DNA from: Streptomyces sp. NBC_01235
Lineage (GTDB): Bacteria; Actinomycetota; Actinomycetes; Streptomycetales; Streptomycetaceae
Direction of reading: 5' to 3'
Length of the DNA: 64,000 bases
Assembly: GCF_035989285.1 (NCBI RefSeq)
Contig: NZ_CP108513.1
Location: 7,440,001 to 7,504,000 of the forward strand
Position numbers and translations under genes: made by a program. Each line of letters starts with the position of its first letter. Within the stretch, counting starts at the first letter, position 1. Below the pieces are notes generated by a model, which did not search any database, was not told the DNA's origin, and saw nothing but the letters and a program-made list of their open reading frames with translations. Positions 38,033-47,207 of the stretch are shown here, piece by piece.

Positions 38033-39520
38033 TCACCTCCCCTCGCCCCTTGGCCTCCTCGCGAGTGATCGCCCAGGTCGGACAGCCTCCTCCAGAGCCC
38101 CGTTTCCCGCTCGGGCCCCAGCGCCCCCCTTGCTCCGCCGGCCCTCCTTGCTCCGCTCGCCCCCCTCGGCCCGCCCGCCACCCAGACCCCCCTCGCCACC
38201 CTTCCCGCCCCGCCGAGGCAGAACCGCGAGCACCAGGCCCAGACCCACGCCCAGCCCCGCCGCCGGCCACACCGGAAACTCGCCCCCGTACGCGAACCCG
38301 TGCCCCGCGAAATACACCAGCGCCCAGACGCTCGCTCCGAGCCCGGCCCACATCCGCCAGGCCGCCGCCCCCCGAAGCCCCGCGTCGGGCCGCACGCGTA
38401 CGTCCACAGCGGCCAGCCCCCGCTCCAGTGGCCGCAACGCCCGCAGGACCCCCACCAGGACACCCCCGAGCACCACCACCCACGGCACTCGCAGCGCCCA
38501 CCAGGCCGCCGAGCCGTAACCGGGTTCGGGAGCGAGCCCCGTCAGATAGAAGGCGGCGGCGACGACCAGCACGGGCAGCATGTGCCACAGGTACAGCGCC
38601 ATGCTGCCGGCCCCCAGCACCCGCACCGCCCGCCACACCCGAGCCCGCTCCAACGCCCGCCGCACGACCGGCGCGACCAGCAGAGCCACCCCGACCTGAG
38701 CCACGGCCCACGCCAGCATGGCCGCGGACGGCGGGTTGGTGTTGCTCGGCTCCTGCCCGGTCACCAGGATCAGGCTGATGGGGAACGGCCCCGGCCCGAC
38801 CAGCGCGGCGAACCCCGCCCCGCCCCCCACCGCCATGGCGATCGGCACCGTCCGCCTCCCGCCGCCCAACATCCCATCCCGCCAGCAGAACCCGAGTTGG
38901 TAGACGACCCCCCACACGAGCAGGTGGTTGAGCGCTCCGACGGCCTCGACGATCCCGCTGCGGGACGAGTCGGCGGCCACGACGAGCACCCCGACACCGA
39001 GCCCGACGACCCCCATCCCCGCCGGCACCCGCGCCCCCCACCGTTCGTGAAGGATGTACAGCATCGGCGTCAGGGCGCTGAGCAGCAGATACACCGGCAG
39101 GAACCAGAACTGCATGGCCATCGCCCACCCCACCAGCGCGAGGGTGGCGGGATCCACGCCGAGCCCGGCGCACACCCCGACGGCGAGGAGCACGAGCCCG
39201 CTGTACACGGCCGTGGGCAGCAGCAGCCGCACCGCCCTCTGCCCCACCCACCCCGAGGCGGACGCCCCGCCGGCCCGGGCCCGCGCCCAGGACCCACCGG
39301 CGGCATACCCGCCGGCCAGGAAGAACAACGGCATGATCTGGAAACCCAGGGTCAGCCACTGCGTCCAGGGCACCGTCGCCAACAACTCCGGCGCGGTGAT
39401 CCCACCGTCCGGATGCCGGACCAGCCCGGTGATCACCCAGTGCCCGAGCACCACGATCAGAATCGCCCAGGCCCGCAGGAAGTCGACGTACCGGTCTCGG
39501 TCTCGGCTCATGTGTCGCAT
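38033..39520 (-). CDS. Acyltransferase-3 family membrane protein
   Basis: 495 residues. About ten hydrophobic segments. The N-terminal RYVDFLRAWAILIVVLGHWV carries the conserved Arg and His of the acyltransferase-3 family (OatA/NodX type). PLFFLAGGYA and LYLWHMLPVLV are also typical. It would move acyl groups from CoA onto an exported sugar, lipid or antibiotic. The C-terminal 75 residues are Gly/Arg/Glu-rich and unstructured. ATG 39520 or 39511 may be the start. Confidence 0.88.
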   Translation of the reverse strand: MRHMSRDRDRYVDFLRAWAILIVVLGHWVITGLVRHPDGGITAPELLATVPWTQWLTLGFQIMPLFFLAGGYAAGGSWARARAGGASASGWVGQRAVRLLLPTAVYSGLVLLAVGVCAGLGVDPATLALVGWAMAMQFWFLPVYLLLSALTPMLYILHERWGARVPAGMGVVGLGVGVLVVAADSSRSGIVEAVGALNHLLVWGVVYQLGFCWRDGMLGGGRRTVPIAMAVGGGAGFAALVGPGPFPISLILVTGQEPSNTNPPSAAMLAWAVAQVGVALLVAPVVRRALERARVWRAVRVLGAGSMALYLWHMLPVLVVAAAFYLTGLAPEPGYGSAAWWALRVPWVVVLGGVLVGVLRALRPLERGLAAVDVRVRPDAGLRGAAAWRMWAGLGASVWALVYFAGHGFAYGGEFPVWPAAGLGVGLGLVLAVLPRRGGKGGEGGLGGGRAEGGERSKEGRRSKGGAGARAGNGALEEAVRPGRSLARRPRGEGR

Positions 39521-39612
39521 GCTGCCGCCGCCCCAACTCCCCTACACCGAAAAGCCCTTGTCGCAACCAACCCGTGCCCGAGCCGACACCGCGCCAGCCC
39601 CCAGCCCCGGAC

Positions 39613-39703
39613 GACGGGCGACGGGCGACGGGGGACGGGTGACGGGGGACGCGCGACGCGCGACGGGTGACGCGCGACGCGCGACGGGGGACGTGCGACG
39701 GCC
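39613..39703. repeat. Thirteen tandem 7-bp units (GACGGGN/GACGCGC)
   Basis: Every unit begins GAC; the last four positions vary among GGGC, GGGG, GGGT, GCGC, GTGC and GGCC. The array is an exact 13 x 7 bp. It lies in the divergent promoter region about 90 bp upstream of the acyltransferase start. Confidence 0.92.
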
Positions 39704-39905
39704 GACAAGGGGCAGGAGGTAGCGGCAGCGCGCGCCCGCCCCACCATCACAGGCCAGGCCGACAGCTACACGGCGGCGATCCCCACCGCCATTCGCACAG
39801 ACACCTTGGCCTTGCTGCCCACCACCCCTCAACTCCCTTGATCCCAACTTCCTCGATCGGCAAGTTCCCCACTCCACCACCCCGTGTCAAACACCTTGAC
39901 GCCAG

Positions 39906-39925
39906 CGATGTTACCGGTAACATCG
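39906..39925. promoter_or_regulatory. LacI-family operator before the MFS gene
   Basis: CGATGTTACCGGTAACATCG is a perfect 20-bp palindrome with the central CG pair typical of LacI/PurR-family operators. It lies 63 bases upstream of the transporter start. The only LacI-family gene in the window is at 46125-47207, at the end of the same locus, and is the obvious ligand-controlled repressor. Confidence 0.8.
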
Positions 39926-39988
39926 ACGCCCGTCGGAGCATCACACCGCACCCCACACCGCAGTGGGCCGTCCGCTTCTGGAGTCCGC

Positions 39989-41206
39989 GTGAGCGACCAC
40001 CCCACGGCACAGCGCGCCCCGGCGGCGACCTCACCCCCGCCGAACACCACGCTCCACACCGCCCCCGTCTTCACCACGCCCGCCGTGGCAGCCTCCTGTG
40101 CCGGCTTCGTACTCATCGGCGCACTCCAGGCCCTCTACGGCCCCGCGATCCCGGCCCTGCGCCAGGAGTTCGGCCTCTCACCCTCCACGGCAGGCCTCGG
40201 TCTGAGCGCCCACTTCGTGGGCGGAGTCGCCGGAGTCCTCCTCTTCGACCGCCGCTACGGCCGTACGAGCAACCGGCGGATCCTCGCCAGCTCGTACCTC
40301 CTGATGGCGGCCGGCGCCGCAGGCTTCGCACTCGCGCCGAACTGGCCCCTCGCCCTCCTCGCGGCCCTCCTCGCGGGCCTCGGCTTCGGCGGCATCGACT
40401 ACGGCCTCAACCAGCTCTTCTCCATAGGCTTCGGCCACCGTTCCACCGCGATGCTCAACATCCTCAACGCCCACTTCGGCATCGGCGCGATCCTCGGCCC
40501 GGCCCTGATCGGGGCGGTCGGCGCCGAGCACTACCCGGCCGTCTTCCTGATCTTCGCCCTCGCCAACCTGCCCCTGCTGCTCTGCCTGCGCGGCGTACGC
40601 GACCACGCACCCCCACCGTCAGGCGACCGGCCCTCCACCTCCACCCCCCTCCGCCGCAGCCTCACCTCCGTCCTCACCGTCTTCGTCACCCTCTACGTCC
40701 TGCACGTGGGCATCGAGGCAGGCGTGGGCGGCTGGGAACCCACCCACCTGGAAACCATCGGCTACGGCGCAGGCGCAGCCGCCACCGCCACCAGCGTCTA
40801 CTGGCTGATGATGACCGTCGGCCGATTCCTGGTCGCCCCGATCGCCCTGCGCTTCTCCGCCCAGGCCATCATCACCGTCTCCTGCGCCGGCATGACCGCC
40901 TGTCTCCTCCTGGCCGCCGTACCGGACCTGGCCCCCTACGCCTACGCCGGCGTGGGCCTCTTCATCGCCCCGATCTTCCCCACAGGCCTGCCCTGGCTCA
41001 ACCGCACCACCCCCCAGGCCCGCCGCGCCGGCGCCCTGGTGATCGCCGCCTCCATGGCCGGCGGCGTCGCGGCGGGCCCGGCACTGGGCAAGGCCATCGA
41101 GTGGTCCGGCGTCCGAACGGTCCCCCTCCTCCTGGCCGCAGTCTCGACAACCTGCCTGGCAGCCACACTCTGGCTGATCAGGGCAACCCACACGAAGACC
41201 CCCTGA
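39989..41206 (+). CDS. MFS sugar transporter
   Basis: 405 residues with about twelve hydrophobic segments. ALQALYGPAIPALRQEFGLS in the first helices and the loop FDRRYGRTSNRRIL mark the major facilitator superfamily, in a branch related to fucose/glucose permease-like proteins. The gene context points to a galactoside or galactose-containing oligosaccharide as substrate. GTG 39989 has TGGAG five bases upstream; a start upstream at 39884 would overlap the operator. Confidence 0.85.
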   Translation: MSDHPTAQRAPAATSPPPNTTLHTAPVFTTPAVAASCAGFVLIGALQALYGPAIPALRQEFGLSPSTAGLGLSAHFVGGVAGVLLFDRRYGRTSNRRILASSYLLMAAGAAGFALAPNWPLALLAALLAGLGFGGIDYGLNQLFSIGFGHRSTAMLNILNAHFGIGAILGPALIGAVGAEHYPAVFLIFALANLPLLLCLRGVRDHAPPPSGDRPSTSTPLRRSLTSVLTVFVTLYVLHVGIEAGVGGWEPTHLETIGYGAGAAATATSVYWLMMTVGRFLVAPIALRFSAQAIITVSCAGMTACLLLAAVPDLAPYAYAGVGLFIAPIFPTGLPWLNRTTPQARRAGALVIAASMAGGVAAGPALGKAIEWSGVRTVPLLLAAVSTTCLAATLWLIRATHTKTP

Positions 41207-41561
41207 GGCCCCCCGACACACCCCGACAGGGGAACCCCCTCCGCACCCCCAGCCGGAGGGGAAGCCCACCCCCCGGCCGGAGGGGAAGCCCACCGCACCT
41301 CTAGCCGGAGGGGGAACCCCAACGCGCCCGAGGCCGCCCGTCCACGGGAGTGGGTCGTGGCGGTGCGGCGCAGCCCGTCGCTCAGCTCGTCCCAGCCACG
41401 TCCCACTGTGGCAGCGGACAGCAGTACGCCCAACACGCGACGGGCTCGCCGCACCGCCACGACCCCGACCCACCCACGGCCCCCAGGCGCAAGAGCCCCC
41501 TCACCCCGCACCGCCCAACCCCGCACCGCCCACCCCACCCCACCCCACCGAAGGGACCCGC
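41207..41561. other. 355-bp intergenic region with short repeats
   Basis: Three degenerate copies of CCGGAGGGG(A)AGCCC start near 41253, 41277 and 41305. The rest is C-rich. No clear second LacI palindrome is found, so the beta-galactosidase genes may be read from the transporter promoter or from an unrecognised one. Confidence 0.5.
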
Positions 41562-43376
41562 ATGCCCGCCCTCACCACGACCACAGACGGCTTCCTCCTC
41601 CACGGCGAACCGTTCCGCATCCTCTCCGGCGCCCTGCACTACTTCCGCGTCCACCCCGACCAGTGGACCGACCGACTCCACAAGGCCCGCCTCATGGGCC
41701 TCAACACGGTCGAGACGTACATCCCCTGGAACCTCCACCAGCCCGAACCCGGCACCCTGGTCCTCGACGGCCTCCTGGACCTGCCCCGCTTCCTCCGCCT
41801 GGCCGCCGCAGAGGGCCTGCACGTCCTCCTCCGCCCCGGCCCCTTCATCTGCGCCGAGTGGGACGGCGGCGGCCTGCCCCACTGGCTCACGACCACCACC
41901 AACACCACCCCCACCACCACCCCCACTGCCACCCCCACCCCCACCCCCACCCCCACCCCCGACATCCGCCTGCGCACCAGCGACCCCCGCTTCACGGACG
42001 TCATCGACCGCTACCTAGACCTCCTCCTCCCCCCACTCCTGTCGTACATGGCGGCGTCCGGCGGCCCCGTCATCGCCGTACAGGTGGAGAACGAGTACGG
42101 CGCCTACGGTGACGACGCCGCCTACCTCAAGCACATCGAGCATGCCCTCCGCTCACGCGGCATCGAGGAACTCCTCTTCACCTGCGACCAGACCGACGGC
42201 GACCACCTCAAGAACGGCACCCTCCCCGGCGTCCTGGCCACAGGCACCTTCGGCAGCCGCGTGGACGAGTCCCTCGCCCGCCTCCGCGAGGCCCAGCCCG
42301 AAGGCCCCCTGATGTGCTCGGAGTTCTGGATCGGCTGGTTCGACCACTGGGGCGGCCCGCACCACGGCCGGGACACCGCCGACGCGGCCGCGGACCTCGA
42401 CCGGCTCCTCTCCGCGGGCGCCTCCGTCAACATCTACATGTTCCACGGCGGCACCAACTTCGGTTACACCAACGGCGCCAACCACCACCACGCCTACGCC
42501 CCCACCGTCACTTCCTACGACTACGACGCCCCGCTCACCGAAAGCGGCGACCCGGGCCCGAAGTACCACGCCTTCCGCGAGGTGATCGCCCGCCACACCA
42601 CGCTCCCCACCGAGCCGGTACCGGCCCCCGCCCCCAAACTCCCGCTCACCACAGTGCGGTTGACGGGACGGGCCCCCCTCCTCTCGCACCTCGCACCCCC
42701 CGTACGCTCCACCGACCCCCTCACCGCCGACGAACTGGGACAGCGAGCCGGTTACGTCCTGTACCGCACCACGGTCCCGGTCAAGGGCGCCGGCCTCCTC
42801 CACTTCACCGGGGGAGTAGGAGACCGAGCCCAGGTCTTCCTGGACGGCGCCCCCGCAGGCGTCCTGGAACGCGAGCGCTACGACGAGACGCTGCCCGTCC
42901 ACGTCCCCCGCGCCGGCGCCGTCCTCGACGTCCTCGTGGAGAACATGGGCCGGGTCAACTACGGCCCCCGCATCGGCGTCCCCAAGGGCCTGCTGGGCCC
43001 GGTCACCTTCGACGGCGCCCCCCTCCAGGGCTGGGACACCCACCCCCTGCCCCTGGACGACGTACCGAACACGATCGAGTTCACGCCGCCGACCACCCCC
43101 ACCTCCGCCGAACCGGCCTTCCACCACGGCACGTTCGACGTATCGACCCCGGCCGACACCTTCCTCTCCCTCCCCGGCTGGACCAAGGGCCAGGCCTGGA
43201 TCAACGGCTTCCACCTGGGCCGCTACTGGAACCGCGGCCCCCAACGCACCCTCTACGTCCCCGCCCCCGTCCTGCGCCCCGGCACCAACGACCTCGTCCT
43301 CCTCGAACTCCACGGCACCACCACCCCCGAGGCCCACCTCACCGACACCCCCGACCTCGGCCCGGAGCAGCACTGA
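41562..43376 (+). CDS. GH35 beta-galactosidase
   Basis: 604 residues, cytoplasmic (no signal peptide). GH35 features: GALHYFRVHPDQWTDRL, ETYIPWNLHQP, the acid/base Glu178 in QVENEYG and the nucleophile Glu254 in MCSEFW. C-terminal jelly-roll domains end with WINGFHLGRYWNRGPQ. It cleaves terminal beta-galactose. Residues 110-133 are a Thr/Pro run encoded by a microsatellite that replaces a normal short loop. AAGGGA precedes the ATG. The stop overlaps the second GH35 gene (TGATG). Confidence 0.93.
   Translation: MPALTTTTDGFLLHGEPFRILSGALHYFRVHPDQWTDRLHKARLMGLNTVETYIPWNLHQPEPGTLVLDGLLDLPRFLRLAAAEGLHVLLRPGPFICAEWDGGGLPHWLTTTTNTTPTTTPTATPTPTPTPTPDIRLRTSDPRFTDVIDRYLDLLLPPLLSYMAASGGPVIAVQVENEYGAYGDDAAYLKHIEHALRSRGIEELLFTCDQTDGDHLKNGTLPGVLATGTFGSRVDESLARLREAQPEGPLMCSEFWIGWFDHWGGPHHGRDTADAAADLDRLLSAGASVNIYMFHGGTNFGYTNGANHHHAYAPTVTSYDYDAPLTESGDPGPKYHAFREVIARHTTLPTEPVPAPAPKLPLTTVRLTGRAPLLSHLAPPVRSTDPLTADELGQRAGYVLYRTTVPVKGAGLLHFTGGVGDRAQVFLDGAPAGVLERERYDETLPVHVPRAGAVLDVLVENMGRVNYGPRIGVPKGLLGPVTFDGAPLQGWDTHPLPLDDVPNTIEFTPPTTPTSAEPAFHHGTFDVSTPADTFLSLPGWTKGQAWINGFHLGRYWNRGPQRTLYVPAPVLRPGTNDLVLLELHGTTTPEAHLTDTPDLGPEQH
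41888..41960 (+). repeat. Thr/Pro-coding microsatellite inside the GH35 gene
   Basis: Runs of ACC followed by CCCACC units encode TTTNTTP and then four to five Thr-Pro pairs, all in frame. Short repeats of this kind can slip, so the length may vary between strains. Confidence 0.85.
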
Positions 43377-45868
43377 TGCATGCACTGACGCAGCACCGCG
43401 CACACATCCCCGCCCCCTCCGCACCCCCACTGCGCGGCCACCTTCCCTTCACAGACGCCCCCACCGCCCCCGACCCCATCGAGGTGACCAGCCGCTGGCT
43501 GACCCGGGGCGGCCGCCCCTGGTTCCCGGTGTCGGGCGAGTTCCACTACTCCCGCTACCCGGCCGAGGACTGGGAGGAGGAGCTCCTGAAGATGAAGGCG
43601 GGCGGCATCACGGCCGTAGCCTCGTACATCATCTGGATCCACCACCAGGAGGCAGAGAACCGCATCCGCTTCGACACCGACCGCAACCTCGACCTGCGCC
43701 GCTTCGCCCAGCTCTGCGCCCGCCACGGCCTCGACTTCATCCCCCGCATCGGCCCGTGGTCCCACGCGGAGGTCCGCAACGGCGGTCTCCCCGACTGGGT
43801 ACTGGCCCGCACGACGGCCACCCGCACGGACGACCCGGCATACCTGGCCGCCGTACGCCCCTGGTTCGAAGCCATCGCCACTCAACTCCACGACCTCGAC
43901 CGGGCGAACGACGGCCCGATCATCGCGATCCAGATCGAGAACGAGCTCTACGACCGCCCAGCCCACCTCCTGACCCTGAAACGCATGGCCCAGGAGGCCG
44001 GCCTCTCCGCACCCCTGTGGACCTCGACGGCCTGGGGCGGAGTCCACCTCCCCGACGACGAACTGCTCCCGCTCTACGGCGGCTACCCGGAGGCCTTCTG
44101 GACCGAGGCCGACGGCGGCTGGCCCGACACCTGCCGCAAGCACTTCTTCTTCACCCATCAGCGGGACGACGAGGGCATCGGCGCCGACCTGCGTCCGACG
44201 ACCGTACGTGGCACGGATCCCGAGACCTACGCGGAGAGGTTCCCCTGGGCCACCTGCGAGCTGGGCGGCGGAATGGCGGTCGCCTACCACCGCCGCCCGC
44301 GCGTCGACGCAGCCGACATCGGCGCCCTCGGCCTCACGAAGATCGGCTGCGGCTCGGTCTGGCAGGGCTACTACATGTTCCACGGAGGCACCAACCCCAC
44401 CGGGGACCTGACGTCTCTCCAGGAGTCCCACGCCACCGCCTACCCCAACGACCTCCCCGTCCTGACGTACGACTTCCAGGCCCCACTCGGCGAGTACGGC
44501 CAGTACCGTCCCTCCTACGACGAACTCCGCCTGCAACACCTGCTCCTGGCGGACTTCGGCGAACTGATCGCCCCCATGCGGTCGGTGCTGCCGGACGGCG
44601 TCCCCCAAGGCCAGCACGACCGCGAGACCCTGCGCTGGGCGGTCCGGAGCGACGGACGCACGTCGGGTTTCCTCTTCGTGACCAACCACCAGCCGCACGA
44701 GCCACTCCCGGACCACCCGGACACGACCTTCACGGTCGCCTTCCCCGAGGCCCCGCCACTCACCCTCCCCAGCACCCCCGTCACCGTCCCCGCGGGCGCC
44801 TACTTCTGCTGGCCCCTGCGCCTGGAAGTGGCGGGCCTCCGCATCGACTGGGCCACCGCCCAGCCGGTGTGCACGATCGAGGACGACGACGGCCGTACGG
44901 TCCTGGTCCTGGCCGCGACGGACGGCATCACCCCCGAACTGGCCCTGGACGCAAGAACGGTGAGGTCACTCACCACCCCCACCACGGAAGCCGTGACCAC
45001 GGAGGCCGTCACCACGGAAGCGGTAACCACCGAAGCCACAACCACCGACAACGACCGCATCCTGATCAAAGGCCTGCGCCCCGGCACGGACGCCCTGGTC
45101 GAGGTGGAGACACCGACCGGCACCAGGGTCGCTCTCCTCGTCCTGGACGCGACCACGGCCCGCACCGCCTACAAGGGCGAGGCCTGGGGAGCCCAACGCC
45201 TCGTCCTGTGCCCCGACGGCGTGGTCTTCGACACGCCGAACGGCGAGGTACGAATCCACCCCCGCACCCCCTCCGACACGCCCCCGACGACCCCCTTCTC
45301 CCTCTCGCTCCTCCCCGCCCCCCACCACCCGCCGAAGACACCCGGCGCCACCCTGAAGGAGAGCCAGGACGGCCCCCTGACCCGCTACACCCTGACCCCC
45401 GACGAGAAAGAGCAAGCTCCCCCCACACAGCCCCCCGCCAGACCCCTCACCCCCACCCCCACCCTCACCCGGCTCCGCCCACCGGGCCCACCCCCCACCC
45501 CCGAAACGGGCGTACTGGGCCGGGCAAGCGCCCCCAAGGACGAGCACTACGACAAGACGGCGGCCGTCTACCGCATCGACGTCCCGAACACCGCCCCACC
45601 GCCCGGCACCCTGCTGCGCCTGCACTGGACCGGCGACGTGGCCCGCGCCTACGCGGGGGACAAGCTGATCGCGGACCAGTTCTTCACGGGCCGCCCATGG
45701 GACATATCGCTCGACGGGCTTCCCCCGGGCGAGCCCGTCGTGGTCAAGATCCTCCCTCTCGCCGCCGACGCGGCGGTCCATCTCCCCGTCCCCCCGTCAC
45801 CCGGCACAGCCGAGATAGGGCACGCCGAACGGCTCACGACCCGCACCTGGAGGCTCACCACGGCCTGA
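43376..45868 (+). CDS. Second GH35-type beta-galactosidase
   Basis: 830 residues. GH35 core: GEFHYSRYPAEDWEEELLKMKAGG, IIWIHHQE, acid/base Glu190 in IQIENELYD and the nucleophile Glu295 in ATCELGGGM, then GYYMFHGGTNPTGD. Additional beta domains extend the C-terminal half. A TTEAV minisatellite lies near residues 536-556. It starts at ATG 43376, overlapping the stop of the first GH35 by one base (TGATG). Two different GH35 enzymes suggest different linkages or chain lengths of the galactoside. Confidence 0.9.
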   Translation: MHALTQHRAHIPAPSAPPLRGHLPFTDAPTAPDPIEVTSRWLTRGGRPWFPVSGEFHYSRYPAEDWEEELLKMKAGGITAVASYIIWIHHQEAENRIRFDTDRNLDLRRFAQLCARHGLDFIPRIGPWSHAEVRNGGLPDWVLARTTATRTDDPAYLAAVRPWFEAIATQLHDLDRANDGPIIAIQIENELYDRPAHLLTLKRMAQEAGLSAPLWTSTAWGGVHLPDDELLPLYGGYPEAFWTEADGGWPDTCRKHFFFTHQRDDEGIGADLRPTTVRGTDPETYAERFPWATCELGGGMAVAYHRRPRVDAADIGALGLTKIGCGSVWQGYYMFHGGTNPTGDLTSLQESHATAYPNDLPVLTYDFQAPLGEYGQYRPSYDELRLQHLLLADFGELIAPMRSVLPDGVPQGQHDRETLRWAVRSDGRTSGFLFVTNHQPHEPLPDHPDTTFTVAFPEAPPLTLPSTPVTVPAGAYFCWPLRLEVAGLRIDWATAQPVCTIEDDDGRTVLVLAATDGITPELALDARTVRSLTTPTTEAVTTEAVTTEAVTTEATTTDNDRILIKGLRPGTDALVEVETPTGTRVALLVLDATTARTAYKGEAWGAQRLVLCPDGVVFDTPNGEVRIHPRTPSDTPPTTPFSLSLLPAPHHPPKTPGATLKESQDGPLTRYTLTPDEKEQAPPTQPPARPLTPTPTLTRLRPPGPPPTPETGVLGRASAPKDEHYDKTAAVYRIDVPNTAPPPGTLLRLHWTGDVARAYAGDKLIADQFFTGRPWDISLDGLPPGEPVVVKILPLAADAAVHLPVPPSPGTAEIGHAERLTTRTWRLTTA

Positions 45869-46124
45869 CCCTCACCCCCGCCACCCGCCCGGCCTATCCT
45901 GTGGATCCGCCGGGCGGCACCGCGACTGCCCGGAGCGAACCCGGAACCAGAGCCGAACCCGGAACCAGAACCAGAACCAGAAGAAGAGCCGGACCCGGAG
46001 CGAAACCCGAGGCCAGCACCAGGCCTCCGACCCGGACCCCGCCCCTACCCTCTGGCCCTGGCTCTGGCCCCGCCCCCGGCGCCGGCCCCGACCCCGGACC
46101 AGTCCGAAGGAAGAAGCCCCCACC
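45869..46124. other. Intergenic region with AACCAG repeats
   Basis: 256 bases. Several AACCAG hexamers (about 45940-45990) and CCGGCGCCGG runs occur. It may hold a promoter for the LacI gene; no palindrome like that at 39906 is present. Confidence 0.45.
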
Positions 46125-47207
46125 ATGACCCGAAGCGCCGCCGACGGCCCGGCGACCAGGGGACGCAGCAGACGCAACTTCGCGGGCGCCCGCCCCGTGA
46201 TGGACGACGTCGCGAAACTGGCCGGCGTCTCCAAGCAGACCGTCTCCCGGGTGCTCAACGACAACCCGGCCGTCCGCGCGGAGACCCGGGAGGCGGTCCA
46301 GGCGGCCATGCGCACACTCGGCTACCGCCCCAGCAGCAGCGCGCGCTCGCTGGCCAGCGGCCGCACCCGCATGCTCGGCGTGATCTCGTTCGACGCGGCC
46401 CGCTACGGCCCCGCCTCGACCCTGACCGCGATCAACACGGCGGCGCAGGAGGCCGGTTACCTGGTCAGCTCGATCGCCCTGGACACCGCGGACCGGGACA
46501 CCGTCGTACGCGCGGCGGACCGTCTGTCGGCTGAGGGCGCCGACGGCGTGATCGCGATCGCCCCCCAGGTCCGGGTGGCCCGGGCGCTCGCCGAGGCCCG
46601 CCTGGACACCCCCCTCGTCGTCATGGACAACGACCTCGGCGACGGCACCCCCATGGTCACCTCGGACGCCCGCACCGGCGCCCGCAAGGCGACGCAGCAC
46701 CTCCTGTCCCTCGGCCACCCCACGGTCCGCCACCTCGCCGGCCCGACGGGCTGGACCTCGGCGGACCGCAGGGCGGAGAGCTGGCGCGCCACACTCAAGG
46801 AGGCCGGAGCCGAGGTCCGCACCCCGCTCTTCGGCGACTGGAGCGCAGACTCCGGCTACGACCTGGGCCGGAAACTGGCGAAGGACCGGACCCTCACCGC
46901 GATCTTCGTCTCGAACGACCAGATGGCCCTCGGCGTCCTGCGCGCCCTGCACGAGGCGGGCCGCCGGGTCCCGGAGGACGTCAGCGTCGTCGGCTACGAC
47001 GACATCCCGGAAGCCGCCCACTTCCTCCCCCCGCTGACCACGATCCGCACGGACTTCACGGACATCGGCACCATCTCCCTCCGCATCCTCCTGAACCGCA
47101 TCGACACCCCATCGGCCCCCGAACCCCCCTTGACGCTCGTCCCCGTCGACCTACGCATCCGCCACAGCACGGCTGCCCACCCCACTTCTCCAACCCCCAG
47201 GACCTGA
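46125..47207 (+). CDS. LacI-family transcriptional regulator
   Basis: 360 residues. The helix-turn-helix and hinge (VMDDVAKLAGVSKQTVSRVLND at about 24-45, then LGYRPSSSARSLAS) are followed by a periplasmic-binding-like effector domain (LGVISFDAARYGPAS, then VVGYDDIPEAAHFLPPLTTIR). It should bind the palindrome before the transporter and release it on galactoside binding. The N-terminal 23 residues before the HTH are longer than usual. GAAGGAAG lies upstream of the ATG. It closes the galactoside locus. Confidence 0.93.
   Translation: MTRSAADGPATRGRSRRNFAGARPVMDDVAKLAGVSKQTVSRVLNDNPAVRAETREAVQAAMRTLGYRPSSSARSLASGRTRMLGVISFDAARYGPASTLTAINTAAQEAGYLVSSIALDTADRDTVVRAADRLSAEGADGVIAIAPQVRVARALAEARLDTPLVVMDNDLGDGTPMVTSDARTGARKATQHLLSLGHPTVRHLAGPTGWTSADRRAESWRATLKEAGAEVRTPLFGDWSADSGYDLGRKLAKDRTLTAIFVSNDQMALGVLRALHEAGRRVPEDVSVVGYDDIPEAAHFLPPLTTIRTDFTDIGTISLRILLNRIDTPSAPEPPLTLVPVDLRIRHSTAAHPTSPTPRT

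Larger units (their letters stand above)
39521..39988. other. 468-bp region before the MFS gene
   Basis: It holds the heptamer array at 39613-39703 and the LacI-type palindrome at 39906-39925. No gene-like frame is found. It must contain the promoters of the divergent acyltransferase and transporter genes. Confidence 0.6.

Noticed and set aside
42314..43375. N-terminal extension of the second GH35
   Set aside because: This is the first GH35 gene in another frame; the true start is ATG 43376.
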